Below, in pieces: positions 16,193 to 27,019 of a stretch of 64,000 bases of DNA. How positions within the stretch are numbered: position 1 is the stretch's first letter; each line of letters opens with the position of its first letter. The stretch spans positions 310,001 through 374,000 of the forward strand of contig NZ_PIOD01000005.1 in assembly GCF_003369565.1 (NCBI RefSeq), in the 5' to 3' direction. Below the pieces are notes generated by a model, which saw nothing but the letters and a program-made list of their open reading frames with translations, did no database searches and was not told where the DNA came from. A program made the translations under genes and the position numbers. The DNA comes from Oceanobacillus chungangensis. GTDB taxonomy: Bacteria; Bacillota; Bacilli; Bacillales; Amphibacillaceae.

Positions 16193-17542
16193 ATGAAAAG
16201 GCTTACCTTATTTGGTACACTAGTTTTTATGCTTTTAATATTGGGTGCATGTAGTGGAGACGCTGACTCTGAATCTACTAATTCAGGGGATGGTGGCGAA
16301 TCTACAATTGCTGGAGAGGATTTAGAAGATGCAACGGAATTATCATTTTGGACCTTTGCTGGGACACATGCTGATTTCTATGCAAGCGCTGCTGAAAGAT
16401 GGAATACGGAAAATCCTGACAAGGCAATTAAATTATCCATTGAAACATATCCTTTTGATCAAATGCACAATAATTTATTGTTAGCATTACAATCTGGAAG
16501 TGGTGCACCGGATTTGGCAGATATTGAACTTGCCAAATTCCCTAACTTCTTAAAAGGCGATATCCAATTAGAATCCCTAAATGATTTAATTGAACCAGAA
16601 ATAGAGAACTTTGTAGAAGATAGATTAAATATATATGCTAAAGATGGTACATACTACGGCGCTCCAACACACGTAGGTGCTACAGTAGTATATTATAATC
16701 AGGAAATTATGGATGAAGCTGGTGTTGACATCGACTCTATTGAAACTTGGGATGATTATATAGAAGCTGGTAAACAAGTTGTTGAAGTTACTGATAAACC
16801 AATGACGACGATACCAACTAATTGGTATGGTATTTGGCCATATGTTACTCAAAGAGGATCAGACTTCTTTGATGAAAACGGTGAACTAACTCTTGATAAT
16901 GAAGAGAATGTTGAAACACTAGAATTCATTAATTCCTTAGTTAATGAACATAAAATTGCTGAAGTCACACCTGGCGGGGGGAACCATTCAGAAGAATTTT
17001 ATGGTTTTATGAATAATGGTGGACAAGCTTCCATTGTAATACCAATGTTTTACATGAAAGATTTTGTAGAATATATGCCTGACTTAAAAGGAAAAATGCA
17101 AATCCGTCCAATGCCGCTAGCAGCGGGTTCAGATACTAAATCTGTTGGAATGGGTGGGACAGGTACTGCAGTAATAAGTCAATCTGAGCACGTAGATTTG
17201 GCTAAAGAATTCCTATATTACGCAAAACTATCTAAAGAGGGAAATATCCATTTATGGACAGAACTTGGGTTTGACCCTCCACGGTGGGATGTATGGGATA
17301 CCCCAGAAGTAAGAGAAGATAACGTATTTTATGAGTACTTCCATGATGATATATTTGATATCTTACTAAGCATTAAAGATGATGTTACTGGTATAAATCT
17401 ATCAGAAAATACACCAGATGTCTTGTCGGAGATTGATTCCAATATCATGCACAGTGTGCTAAGAGAAGGAAATCAAACACCAGAAGAGGCTTTAAAACAA
17501 TCTGCTGATACTATAAGACAAAAAATGAAGAGTGCCAATTAA
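16193..17542 (+). CDS. Sugar ABC transporter substrate-binding lipoprotein
   Basis: The 449-residue lipoprotein starts MKRLTLFGTLVFMLLILGAC, with the lipidated cysteine at residue 20, after an aagggggaa site. The mature protein is a family-1 solute-binding protein (LSFWTFAGTHADFYASAAERW, YNQEIMDEAGVDIDSIETWDD). It is less similar to the first binding protein than the permeases are to each other, so it probably has a different ligand. The AraR-like boxes upstream and the arabinofuranosidase downstream point to arabino- or arabinoxylo-oligosaccharides. Confidence 0.92.
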   Translation: MKRLTLFGTLVFMLLILGACSGDADSESTNSGDGGESTIAGEDLEDATELSFWTFAGTHADFYASAAERWNTENPDKAIKLSIETYPFDQMHNNLLLALQSGSGAPDLADIELAKFPNFLKGDIQLESLNDLIEPEIENFVEDRLNIYAKDGTYYGAPTHVGATVVYYNQEIMDEAGVDIDSIETWDDYIEAGKQVVEVTDKPMTTIPTNWYGIWPYVTQRGSDFFDENGELTLDNEENVETLEFINSLVNEHKIAEVTPGGGNHSEEFYGFMNNGGQASIVIPMFYMKDFVEYMPDLKGKMQIRPMPLAAGSDTKSVGMGGTGTAVISQSEHVDLAKEFLYYAKLSKEGNIHLWTELGFDPPRWDVWDTPEVREDNVFYEYFHDDIFDILLSIKDDVTGINLSENTPDVLSEIDSNIMHSVLREGNQTPEEALKQSADTIRQKMKSAN

Positions 17543-17557
17543 TCGATAATTAAAAAT

Positions 17558-17582
17558 GGACAGGTGGATTAATAACCTGTCC
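17558..17582 (+). other. Intercistronic stem-loop after second binding-protein gene
   Basis: Arms ggacaggt (17558-17565) and acctgtcc (17575-17582) form a perfect 8-pair GC-rich stem. It occupies the same place, after the binding-protein gene, as the hairpins of the other two transporters. Confidence 0.7.
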
Positions 17583-17617
17583 TTATTCCCAAAAATATAA
17601 TTATAAGAAGGGATAAA

Positions 17618-18592
17618 ATGATAAATAATTCTAGACTAAATGTTGAAGAGTATAATTTTGAGGGGAAAAATATAGAGGAACCACCAGTACAAAAAAAACC
17701 TAATAAGTTTTTAAAAATTCTTAATTCAAAAAGGGTTGTCCCATATGTTTTTGTTTTACCGTTTATTATTTCTTTTTTGATACTCACTCTCTATCCGGCA
17801 ATTCAAGCCTTTGTCATGAGTTTTCAAAGGATTTTACCTGGTCAAGTTACATTTATAGGTTTTCAAAATTATGAGCGGATTTTTAATCCTTCGTTTTTTA
17901 AAGCATTAACAAATACAACGATTTATACTATTTCAACAGTGGTTGTTCTTGTTTCGGTACCAATAATATTAGCTATTCTATTAGATTCTAAATTTGTAAA
18001 ATTTAAAACACTTTTTCGTTCGGCTTTATTTATTCCTTCGCTAACATCCGTGGTAGTAGCGGGTATTATTTTTCGACTAGTATTTGCTGAGTCAGAAAGT
18101 TCTATAGCTAACCAAATTATCGGAATATTTGGGGTTGATCCAGTAAGCTGGCAATATACTGGGTGGTCTGGGATGTTACTAATGGTATTAATTGCATCCT
18201 GGCGTTGGATGGGAGTTAATATTTTATACTTCCTAGCAGGATTACAAAATATTCCAAAGGAAATTTATGAATCCGCAGAAATTGATGGAGCAAATATATT
18301 TCAAAGATTCCGTCATATAACACTTCCTTTTTTGAAACCTATTATTATTTTTGTGACTACAATTAGTATAATTGGTGGATTTAGGGTTTTTGAAGAAAGC
18401 TATGTATTATGGCAAGGTAATTCTCCCGGAAACATCGGATTAACTCTAGTAGGATATTTATACCAAGAAGGTATTCAGCAAAACGATCTGGGATTTGGAT
18501 CAGCAATTGGGGTAATTGTCCTAATACTTATTTTTATAGTAAGTATACTCTACTTGTTCTTAACAGGTGGATTTAAAAGAGGTGACGAATAA
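17618..18592 (+). CDS. Sugar ABC transporter permease, MalF type
   Basis: The 324-residue CUT1 permease has a cytoplasmic N-terminus of about 40 residues, then VVPYVFVLPFIISFLILTLY as the first membrane segment. The EAA loop YESAEIDGANIFQRFRHITLP is near residue 220. Its stop codon is directly followed by the ATG of the next permease. It should form the channel with that partner for the binding protein encoded upstream. Confidence 0.92.
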   Translation: MINNSRLNVEEYNFEGKNIEEPPVQKKPNKFLKILNSKRVVPYVFVLPFIISFLILTLYPAIQAFVMSFQRILPGQVTFIGFQNYERIFNPSFFKALTNTTIYTISTVVVLVSVPIILAILLDSKFVKFKTLFRSALFIPSLTSVVVAGIIFRLVFAESESSIANQIIGIFGVDPVSWQYTGWSGMLLMVLIASWRWMGVNILYFLAGLQNIPKEIYESAEIDGANIFQRFRHITLPFLKPIIIFVTTISIIGGFRVFEESYVLWQGNSPGNIGLTLVGYLYQEGIQQNDLGFGSAIGVIVLILIFIVSILYLFLTGGFKRGDE

Positions 18593-19432
18593 ATGAAAAA
18601 GAAAAATAATACGGTAGCTAAATGGATTCTTAATATCATCTTTGCTATTGTAGCCTTCATAGCGCTGTTTCCGTTGATTGGTTTAATTATTTCCTCATTT
18701 CGTCCTTCTACCGAACTAATGAGGAATGGAATAACTTTTTCGATCAATTGGAATGAGTTATCTTTGAATAACTATATATATATATTTACCCAAGCAGGTG
18801 AGTATTGGGAGTGGTACGGAAATAGTTTAATTATTTCAGGACTAACGATTATCTTATCTCTATTTTTCTCTTCGATGGTCGGATATTCGTTGGCAACTTA
18901 TAATTTTAAAGGAAGAAATTTGATTTTCTTATTTGTTCTAGTCATTATCATGATACCGTTTGAAGTTCTAATGTTACCACTGTATCAATTAATGATAGAT
19001 ACACGATTAATCGATACATTTACTGGTATTATGTTACCGCTAATTGTTTCACCAACGGCAGTATTTTTCTTTAGACAATATGCAATTGGCCTACCGAAAG
19101 AACTTATGGACGCTGCAAGAATTGATGGATGTACAGAGTATGGAATATTTTTTAAGATTATGGCACCATTGATGTTACCATCGTTTGCTGCAATGGCTAT
19201 TCTACAAGGATTGCATAGCTGGAATAACTTCTTATGGCCACTACTTGTGGTAAGATCAAATGATTTATTTACGTTGCCAATTGGTTTAGCAACATTACTA
19301 ACTCCATATGGTAACAACTATGACATCTTAATTGCAGGTGCTGTAATGACAGTAATTCCAATTGTTATTCTCTTTGCTTTCTTCCAGCGTTACTTTGTGG
19401 CAGGACTTTCAACTGGTGGGGTAAAAGGATAA
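18593..19432 (+). CDS. Sugar ABC transporter permease, MalG type
   Basis: The 279-residue CUT1 permease has six predicted membrane segments, the first near residue 12 (WILNIIFAIVAFIALFPLIG). The EAA loop is LMDAARIDGCTEYGIFFKIM near residue 173. The glycine usual at position 8 of that loop is kept, with a Cys after it. There are no bases between this start and the upstream stop. The C-terminus YFVAGLSTGGVKG is typical of MalG-type subunits. Confidence 0.92.
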   Translation: MKKKNNTVAKWILNIIFAIVAFIALFPLIGLIISSFRPSTELMRNGITFSINWNELSLNNYIYIFTQAGEYWEWYGNSLIISGLTIILSLFFSSMVGYSLATYNFKGRNLIFLFVLVIIMIPFEVLMLPLYQLMIDTRLIDTFTGIMLPLIVSPTAVFFFRQYAIGLPKELMDAARIDGCTEYGIFFKIMAPLMLPSFAAMAILQGLHSWNNFLWPLLVVRSNDLFTLPIGLATLLTPYGNNYDILIAGAVMTVIPIVILFAFFQRYFVAGLSTGGVKG

Positions 19433-19471
19433 ATGTAAGAGGTAACTATTTTGGAAAAAGGGGAAAGTCAC

Positions 19472-20092
19472 ATGAATGTAAATGGATTAACTGGTTCACT
19501 GAATACAATTCTTACTTGGATAACTCGCTTGGCATTACTAAATGTATTATGGATTATTTTTTCCATTCAAGGACTACTTATTGCTGGTATTTTCCCCTCG
19601 ACGATTGCTGCCTTAACTATATGTAGAAAATGGCAAGAGGGGGAAAAGGATATCCCAATTTGGAAAACCTTTAAAAGGATTTATCGTGATGAATTTTTAG
19701 CATCAAACATTCTTGGCTGGGCAATTATGTTTATGGGCTTACTATTATATTTAAACTTTCTAGTAATGAGTACAAGTCATGGAGAAGTTTCAATAATAAT
19801 AATTATAGCCTTTTACCTGCTAACCTTCTTATATATAAATATAATAATCTGGTCATTTCCGTTACTCTCAAACTATAATGGTTCAATAATCCAGCATATG
19901 AAGAATGCCATTATTCTGGGGATAGTAAACATTCATTATACATTAACTATATTAATTCTTTTATTCTGTGTTACCTATGTATCCTTAGAATTCCCAGGTA
20001 TGATTCTATTTTTTACAGTTAGTATTGGGGCTCTATGTTGGTCATGGATTTCACAAGGTATATTTAAAAAGATGGATACTGCAACTAATTGA
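19472..20092 (+). CDS. YesL-like DUF624 membrane protein
   Basis: The 206-residue protein has about five membrane segments and the DUF624 pattern near its N-terminus: TRLALLNVLWIIFSIQGLLI, then GIFPSTIAALTICRKWQEGE. The ATG at 19472 follows a ggggaaag site; an upstream in-frame TTG lacks one. B. subtilis YesL lies beside the rhamnogalacturonan transporter in the same way. The function of the family is unknown; repeated association with CUT1 permeases suggests a role in assembly or regulation of the transporter. A second family member is at 34449-35063. Confidence 0.82.
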   Translation: MNVNGLTGSLNTILTWITRLALLNVLWIIFSIQGLLIAGIFPSTIAALTICRKWQEGEKDIPIWKTFKRIYRDEFLASNILGWAIMFMGLLLYLNFLVMSTSHGEVSIIIIIAFYLLTFLYINIIIWSFPLLSNYNGSIIQHMKNAIILGIVNIHYTLTILILLFCVTYVSLEFPGMILFFTVSIGALCWSWISQGIFKKMDTATN

Positions 20093-20124
20093 TTCAATTT
20101 ACAAACAACCAAAAATATATTTAG

Positions 20125-21666
<1,542 letters not shown>

Positions 21667-21673
21667 CAGTAAA

Positions 21674-21695
21674 AAGACAGGATTTTTTCTGTCTT
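21674..21695 (+). terminator. Weak hairpin between abfA and xylA
   Basis: Arms aagacag (21674-21680) and ctgtctt (21689-21695) enclose a T-rich loop. There is no T-run after it, so termination may be partial. Confidence 0.4.
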
Positions 21696-21792
21696 CAACT
21701 TCAAAGAGTAAGGAAGTATAAAAGTTTTACCCCTTACAACAGTGTTCATCGCTGTGAAATTCTTAATAAATGAAAAAATATCTAATAAACTT

Positions 21793-21813
21793 TGTTCATT
21801 CAATAGACGAACT
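21793..21813 (+). promoter_or_regulatory. XylR-like operator at the xylA promoter
   Basis: Arms TGTTCATT and GACGAACT are separated by 5 bases, with 5 of 8 positions complementary, and overlap the -35 region. The right arm and its flank (GACGAACTAAC) closely match the right arm at xynB (GATGAACTAAC), which supports shared control. Confidence 0.5.
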
Positions 21814-21832
21814 AACGAAGTGGTGCTATAAT
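21804..21832 (+). promoter_or_regulatory. Promoter of xylAB
   Basis: A perfect TATAAT is at 21827-21832. Seventeen bases upstream is TAGACG (21804-21809), a weak -35. The start would be near 21839. Confidence 0.6.
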
Positions 21833-21838
21833 ACATTT

Positions 21839-21853
21839 ATGAAAGCATTTACA
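21839..21853 (+). promoter_or_regulatory. cre-like box upstream of xylA
   Basis: ATGAAAGCATTTACA differs from the cre consensus only at the central G (A here). It covers the predicted transcription start. Confidence 0.6.
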
Positions 21854-21899
21854 AAACAGGGAATTAATATCATAAATAAAACCTAGGAGGCAACTAAAC

Positions 21900-23225
21900 A
21901 TGACTTATTTTAAAAATGTAAGCAACATTAAATACGAAGGGCCGAATTCAACAACCCCACTTGCATTTAAATTTTATAATCCAGAAGAAAAAATTAACGG
22001 AAAATCAATGGAAGAAATCCTACGCTTTGGTGTAGCGTACTGGCATACATTTACTGAAGACCTATCCGATCCATTTGGTACAGGTACAGCAATTCGACCA
22101 TGGGACAAATTCTCAGGAATGGACCTTGCAAAAGCACGTGTTGAAGGAGCATTTGAATTCTTTGAAAAACTAAATGTACCATTTTTTGCGTTTCACGATG
22201 TAGATATCGCACCAGAAGGATCAACATTAAGAGAGACTAATCAAAACCTAGACACAATCGTTGCAATGATTAAAGATTACATGAAAGATAGCAAAACGAA
22301 ACTACTTTGGAATACAGTTAATAACTTCAGTAATCCACGTTTCGTTCATGGTGCAGCATCTTCTAGTAATGCAGATGTTTTCGCATATTCTGCTGCTAAA
22401 GTAAAAAAAGGTTTAGAAGTTGGTAAGGAGCTAGGTGCAGAAAACTATGTATTCTGGGGTGGACGTGAAGGATACGAGACACTACTAAATACAGACATGA
22501 AACTAGAAATGGATAATTTAGCTCGTATGTTCCATATGGCGATTGATTATGCGAAAGAAATTGATTTCGATGCACAATTCTTAATTGAGCCAAAACCAAA
22601 AGAGCCTACTACTCATCAATATGATTTTGACGTAGCGAGTGGATATGCATTCTTACAAAACTATGGTTTACAAGACCATCTTAAATTCAATATTGAAGCA
22701 AACCATGCAACACTTGCTGGACATACATTTGAACATGAACTTCGCTATGCGCGAATCCATGGCATGTTAGGTTCAGTTGATGCAAACCAAGGACATCCAT
22801 TACTAGGATGGGACACGGATGAATTTCCAACAGATTTATATACTACAACACTAGCAATGTATGAAATCTTGAAAAATGGTGGACTTGGCCGTGGTGGACT
22901 AAACTTTGATGCGAAGGTACGTCGTGGATCATTTGAAGCGGAAGATTTATTCCATGCACATATCGCTGGAATGGATAGCTTTGCAGTTGGTCTAAAAGTA
23001 GCTCAAAAATTAATCGATGATAACGTACTGGATGGTATTGTTGAAGACCGTTACAGCAGTTACAAAGATGGCATTGGTCTTGAAATTGTTGAAGGAAAAG
23101 CAGACTTCCACAAACTAGAAGAACATGCACTAGGATTAACCGAAATCAAAAATCAATCAGGTAAACTAGAACGCATTAAATCTACTATTAATCAATATTT
23201 ATTAAGAGCGTATGCTGGAGAGTAA
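21900..23225 (+). CDS. xylA: Xylose isomerase
   Basis: The 441-residue protein is a class II xylose isomerase, converting D-xylose to D-xylulose with two divalent metal ions. Catalytic His99 and Asp102 are in [13 protein letters not shown]. The signature [17 protein letters not shown] spans residues 184-200. Metal ligands Glu230 and Lys232 are in [16 protein letters not shown]. Length and motifs are standard. An aggaggcaac site precedes the ATG, and xylB follows after 25 bases on the same transcript. Confidence 0.97.
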   Translation: MTYFKNVSNIKYEGPNSTTPLAFKFYNPEEKINGKSMEEILRFGVAYWHTFTEDLSDPFGTGTAIRPWDKFSGMDLAKARVEGAFEFFEKLNVPFFAFHDVDIAPEGSTLRETNQNLDTIVAMIKDYMKDSKTKLLWNTVNNFSNPRFVHGAASSSNADVFAYSAAKVKKGLEVGKELGAENYVFWGGREGYETLLNTDMKLEMDNLARMFHMAIDYAKEIDFDAQFLIEPKPKEPTTHQYDFDVASGYAFLQNYGLQDHLKFNIEANHATLAGHTFEHELRYARIHGMLGSVDANQGHPLLGWDTDEFPTDLYTTTLAMYEILKNGGLGRGGLNFDAKVRRGSFEAEDLFHAHIAGMDSFAVGLKVAQKLIDDNVLDGIVEDRYSSYKDGIGLEIVEGKADFHKLEEHALGLTEIKNQSGKLERIKSTINQYLLRAYAGE

Positions 23226-23250
23226 TACTTATAAGTAGGAGAGGTTTGCT

Positions 23251-24750
23251 ATGAAATATGTAATCGGAGTTGATTTAGGAACAAGCGCTGTAAAGATTCT
23301 ATTAGTCAATCAAAATGGCGAGGTAACGGAGGAAGTTTCTAAATCCTATCCTTTAATCCAGGAAAAAACCGGATATAGCGAACAGGATCCAAATGCATGG
23401 GTGGATCAGACAATTGCAGGATTGTCTGATCTTCTACATAAGTTTGATGGGGATCCAGAAGATATTGAAGGGGTAAGTTTTTCTGGCCAAATGCATGGAT
23501 TGGTATTGCTTGATGAAAATAATAAAGTTTTACGAAACGCGATTCTTTGGAATGATACACGTACAACACAGGAGTGTCAGGAAATTTATGATCGTGTTGG
23601 AGAAGAACTTTTATTAGCTATAACAAAGAATCCCGCATTAGAAGGATTTACATTACCGAAAATTCTTTGGGTGAAAAACCATGAACCAGAAATCTTTAGT
23701 AAAGCTAATGCCTTTGTTTTACCAAAGGATTATGTACGCTATATGCTAACAGGGAAACTGCATATGGAATATTCCGATGCAGCAGGTACATTGTTGTTAA
23801 ACGTGAAAGAAAGGGCCTGGAGCAAAGAAATCTGTGAGTTACTTGGAATTGACTCGGAAATTTGCCCACCTTTAGTAGGTTCACAGGATGAAGTAGGAAC
23901 GATTACAAGTGAAATTGCCGAAACTACTGGCTTGAGCACGTCTACTCGTGTATTTGCAGGTGGAGCTGATAATGCCTGTGGTGCAATTGGTGCAGGTATT
24001 TTAGAAGAAGGGAAAACAATGGTGAGTATAGGCACATCTGGTGTTGTGCTGTCTTATGAAGCTAACGATGATAAGGACTTCCAAGGTAAGGTTCATTATT
24101 TTAACCATAGTGCACCAGATGTATTTTATACGATGGGTGTTACTTTAGCAGCGGGTTACAGCCTTTCGTGGTTTAAAGATACTTTTGCAAAGGATGTCGA
24201 TTTCGATGAACTGTTAGCGGAGGTAGGAAGTGTAGCAGCTGGTTCAAATGGATTACTGTTTACCCCTTACATTGTTGGTGAAAGAACACCACATGTAGAT
24301 GCTAACATTCGTGGAAGCTTTATTGGAATGGATGCGTCACATGAAATGAAGCATTTCTCTCGTGCAGTACTTGAGGGGATCACATTTTCTCTAAATGAAT
24401 CAGTAGAGATCTTTCGTGAAAATGGGAAAACCATCGATACTGTAGTTTCCATTGGTGGTGGTGCGAAGAATGAATCTTGGCTTCAAATGCAAGCTGATAT
24501 TTTCAATGCAAACATCGTGAAGCTTCAAAGTGAGCAAGGTCCTGGTATGGGAGCTGCAATGCTAGCTGCTTTCGGTTGTGGCTGGTTTAATTCCTTGAAA
24601 GATTGTGCCGATGAGTTCTTGAAAGAGGATAAAGTATATGAGCCAATTCCTGAGAATGTGGCGAGATATAAGGGGTTATTTGGTATATATAGAGAGGTTT
24701 ATGGGAATACAAATGGTTTGAATGATCGTTTAATGGAATATCGGGATTAG
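23251..24750 (+). CDS. xylB: Xylulokinase
   Basis: The 499-residue FGGY kinase phosphorylates D-xylulose to D-xylulose 5-phosphate. It begins MKYVIGVDLGTSAVKILL (phosphate loop). It has the substrate motif FSGQMHG ending at residue 83, catalytic Asp240 in FAGGADNACGAIG and the ATP motif VSIGGGAKNESWLQMQAD near residue 405. The first 25 bases are nearly repeated in the decayed fragment at 3316. A terminator follows. Confidence 0.97.
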   Translation: MKYVIGVDLGTSAVKILLVNQNGEVTEEVSKSYPLIQEKTGYSEQDPNAWVDQTIAGLSDLLHKFDGDPEDIEGVSFSGQMHGLVLLDENNKVLRNAILWNDTRTTQECQEIYDRVGEELLLAITKNPALEGFTLPKILWVKNHEPEIFSKANAFVLPKDYVRYMLTGKLHMEYSDAAGTLLLNVKERAWSKEICELLGIDSEICPPLVGSQDEVGTITSEIAETTGLSTSTRVFAGGADNACGAIGAGILEEGKTMVSIGTSGVVLSYEANDDKDFQGKVHYFNHSAPDVFYTMGVTLAAGYSLSWFKDTFAKDVDFDELLAEVGSVAAGSNGLLFTPYIVGERTPHVDANIRGSFIGMDASHEMKHFSRAVLEGITFSLNESVEIFRENGKTIDTVVSIGGGAKNESWLQMQADIFNANIVKLQSEQGPGMGAAMLAAFGCGWFNSLKDCADEFLKEDKVYEPIPENVARYKGLFGIYREVYGNTNGLNDRLMEYRD

Positions 24751-24759
24751 TAATTAGGT

Positions 24760-24788
24760 GAGGCTATCTTAGGGTAGTCTCTTTTTTG
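24760..24788 (+). terminator. Terminator after xylB
   Basis: Arms gaggctatc and ggtagtctc pair over 9 positions with two G-U pairs and are followed by TTTTTT. Confidence 0.85.
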
Positions 24789-24797
24789 GTTATTAGT

Positions 24798-24902
24798 GGT
24801 CGGTGGGAGCCAGGAAGTCATTACATTACCGTCACTGCTGGAGTCAAAGCTGGCAATAAAGCAAACACCACCTTCACCTTCCAAGTCACTGTGACGTACT
24901 AA
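24798..24902 (+). pseudogene. Remnant of an extracellular Ig-like domain C-terminus
   Basis: One frame reads WEPGSHYITVTAGVKAGNK and then NTTFTFQVTVTY before the TAA at 24900-24902. This is the typical last strand pair of bacterial Ig-like domains (pattern PGSHTVTVTA..AGNKA..TFTFQV) found at the end of secreted glycan-active proteins. No start or upstream part remains. The patch is more GC-rich than the surroundings. It is the tail of a lost gene. Confidence 0.55.
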
Positions 24903-24957
24903 GGGCTGGTTGAGTTTGTTAATCAGAGTTTGATGGTAAATACGGGATTGTTAATTG

Positions 24958-25074
24958 TTGTCAAGTAAGCTTGAAAATGCGCAAGAAGCAGAAGAACTAA
25001 TGAATGAACAGAAAATTGAAACACTTATGATTCGAGATTCGTCTAATCTAATGAAGGGAGGAGGAAGACGATAA
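24958..25074 (+). other. Short open frame directly before the sigma factor gene
   Basis: From the TTG at 24958 a 38-codon frame (SSKLENAQEAEELMNEQ, then MIRDSSNLMKGGGRR) stops with TAA immediately before the ATG at 25075. SSKLENAQEA resembles the helical repeats found at the C-terminus of secreted proteins in this window. It may be another gene tail, or a short upstream frame coupling translation to the sigma factor. The ggaggagg ribosome site for the sigma factor lies inside it. Confidence 0.35.
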
Positions 25075-25626
25075 ATGATTAATGAACCTGAAATTAGTAA
25101 TTCTATAGGGGCGAATGAACTTATTTTAAATGAACTTATCAATCTGTATGGAGATGAGTTAAAAAGAATTGCATTTTTGTATGTCAATGATTTAACGCAA
25201 TGTGAAGACATCATTCAAGAAGTATTTATTTCCTGTTATAACAACCTTAATAAGTTTAAGAATCAGTCCAGTTATAAAACATGGCTTTATCGAATTACGA
25301 TTAATAAATGTAAAGATTATCAGAAAAAGTGGAGCTTTAAAAATATCGTTTACAAACCTCTAATTAAACCAGTTAAGAACTATTTTACTGAATCCCCTCA
25401 AACGGTATATGAGAATGAAGAAGATTCAAATCAAATAATCGATGCTATTTCGCAGCTATCATTTAAATATAAAGAAGTATTAATTATGTTTTATTATCAA
25501 GAGATGACGATGAAAGAGATAAGTGAAGTGTGCAGTATAAAAATTAATACCGTGAAGTCAAGACTAACCCGTGGAAGAATGTTATTAAAAAGCGATTTAG
25601 AAAGGAGGGGATACAATTATGAGTAA
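25075..25626 (+). CDS. ECF-type RNA polymerase sigma factor
   Basis: The 183-residue protein has region 2 (about residues 20-85, NDLTQCEDIIQEVFISCYNN and SSYKTWLYRITINKCKDY) and region 4 (about residues 125-175, LSFKYKEVLIMFYYQEMTMK, SIKINTVKSRLTRGRM). It has no extra domains. It overlaps the next gene, which encodes a one-pass membrane protein with anti-sigma layout, by 8 bases. Promoters that it reads are not identifiable here. It has no obvious link to sugar use and may respond to cell-surface stress. Confidence 0.92.
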   Translation: MINEPEISNSIGANELILNELINLYGDELKRIAFLYVNDLTQCEDIIQEVFISCYNNLNKFKNQSSYKTWLYRITINKCKDYQKKWSFKNIVYKPLIKPVKNYFTESPQTVYENEEDSNQIIDAISQLSFKYKEVLIMFYYQEMTMKEISEVCSIKINTVKSRLTRGRMLLKSDLERRGYNYE

Positions 25627-26635
25627 TATTGATGAGCAAATAAAAAGAGAAATAAACACTTACTTGAATAAAAGCATCAATTTCAGCAGTGATGAAAAGA
25701 TGAAGATTCAGAATGCAATTCACAGTAAAAAACGGAATAATTTCATGTACTATTCGATATTTTCATTAACAGCAGTATTATCCCTTCTTCTTTTTATAAC
25801 ACTGATACAAGATGAGGAAGTTTCATATGAAATGACTCCATCCCCGTTTTCGAGCAAGAGCGGATTGGAGAAAGAATTACCAGATAGAGAAAGGGAAGAA
25901 GTTGCAGATTTAAAAGAAGAAAAAGAAAATCAGTCTGAGGATGGCATGGATTCGGAAGAAAACGAGGACCAGTCTCAGAGTGACTTTAAATCAGAAGTAA
26001 CAGTAACAGAAACAGAGACAGAAGAAAAAGAGTCAGAAACTGAAGTAGTAGAAAAAGAAGAAGAAAGTAAGGGAACTGAAGGTCAGCATGATACAAAAGA
26101 ACAAAAGAAAGAGCAGTCGGCTGTAGATGAAGAGCCAATGAATGAAAATGAGAAAACAGAAGAAGGGCAAGAAACCCCTAATGAAAATATAGGGGAAAAT
26201 GATCCACTACCGAATATTGATGATGAAAGTGTTTTTCTTAATCTTATGTATAAATTTAATTCAATGCAGGATGTTGTATTAGCAGATGTTGATCCTAATG
26301 ACTATAGTGAGGAAGCACCAGGATACAAACATAAAACTTTAACTTCGAAAGAACAGGTATATGCTTTACTAAGTGATTATATGTCAAGAGGTTTGGCAGA
26401 GTACTTTTGGAAGGAAAGACTAGCTGAAACTGAGGAAGGTTTATTCCAAATACCAATGGATAAGATTCCAGCGTGGTTCGTTCAGAGTGATCCATACCAA
26501 ATAAAAAAGATTAACGATGAAACATATCAATTAATGCAAACCATTGAAAGTGGTATGTATGGAAAGCTTAACTTGACTTTTACAATGAAAAAGTTGGAAG
26601 GAAAGTGGTTGCTTACGGAATGCTCAGCCAATTAA
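25619..26635 (+). CDS. Probable anti-sigma factor, single-pass membrane protein
   Basis: The 338-residue protein has a cytoplasmic N-terminus of about 40 residues (MSNIDEQIKREINTYLNKSI), one membrane helix (residues about 42-61, MYYSIFSLTAVLSLLLFITL), a low-complexity Glu/Lys/Ser/Thr-rich linker of about 120 residues and a globular extracellular domain of about 135 residues. The N-terminus lacks the His-Cys-Cys zinc motif of ZAS anti-sigma factors. The overlap with the sigma gene and the membrane topology support the role; I do not recognise the extracellular domain. Confidence 0.7.
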   Translation: MSNIDEQIKREINTYLNKSINFSSDEKMKIQNAIHSKKRNNFMYYSIFSLTAVLSLLLFITLIQDEEVSYEMTPSPFSSKSGLEKELPDREREEVADLKEEKENQSEDGMDSEENEDQSQSDFKSEVTVTETETEEKESETEVVEKEEESKGTEGQHDTKEQKKEQSAVDEEPMNENEKTEEGQETPNENIGENDPLPNIDDESVFLNLMYKFNSMQDVVLADVDPNDYSEEAPGYKHKTLTSKEQVYALLSDYMSRGLAEYFWKERLAETEEGLFQIPMDKIPAWFVQSDPYQIKKINDETYQLMQTIESGMYGKLNLTFTMKKLEGKWLLTECSAN

Positions 26636-26671
26636 AGATTAGTTACTTGATTAACATTATTAAGCATAACG

Positions 26672-26712
26672 AGAGAACCTTCGATTAAGAATATCGGGGT
26701 TCTCTTTATTAT
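26672..26712 (+). terminator. Terminator after the sigma/anti-sigma pair
   Basis: Arms agagaacc (26672-26679) and ggttctct (26698-26705), with further pairing inside, are followed by a T-rich tail. Confidence 0.8.
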
Positions 26713-27019
26713 TCATTGTAAAAATCCAAATGATTTAATATAGAATTTTCTTAACATAAATGAAAACGAAAATTAACATAAGATCATGTTTATAGGTGAA
26801 AAGTTAAAAGTTTATATACACCCTTAAACGCTTGTGATTCCGAATAAGTGCTCACCCCACCTTTCAATAATCTGAAAAGCCTAGTCAATCAATCAACACT
26901 AAATCTTAAATCCATTAAAGCCCATTTAACGTCCCAAAGATCAAGTGACAGTTAGTATTAGTAATGATAATATTCTAAATATATAGGTGGAAATAATAAA
27001 TAGAGGGGATTAGATTCAC
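26713..27019. other. Non-coding stretch
   Basis: About 300 AT-rich bases between a terminator and the next gene. I see no convincing promoter, cre box or open frame. The sequence aaacgcttgtga near 26826 superficially recalls a cre box but fails at a fixed position. Confidence 0.5.

Noticed and set aside
26822-26840. cre-like string before the gene at 27020
   Set aside because: The fixed C of the consensus is missing and the flanking positions do not match.
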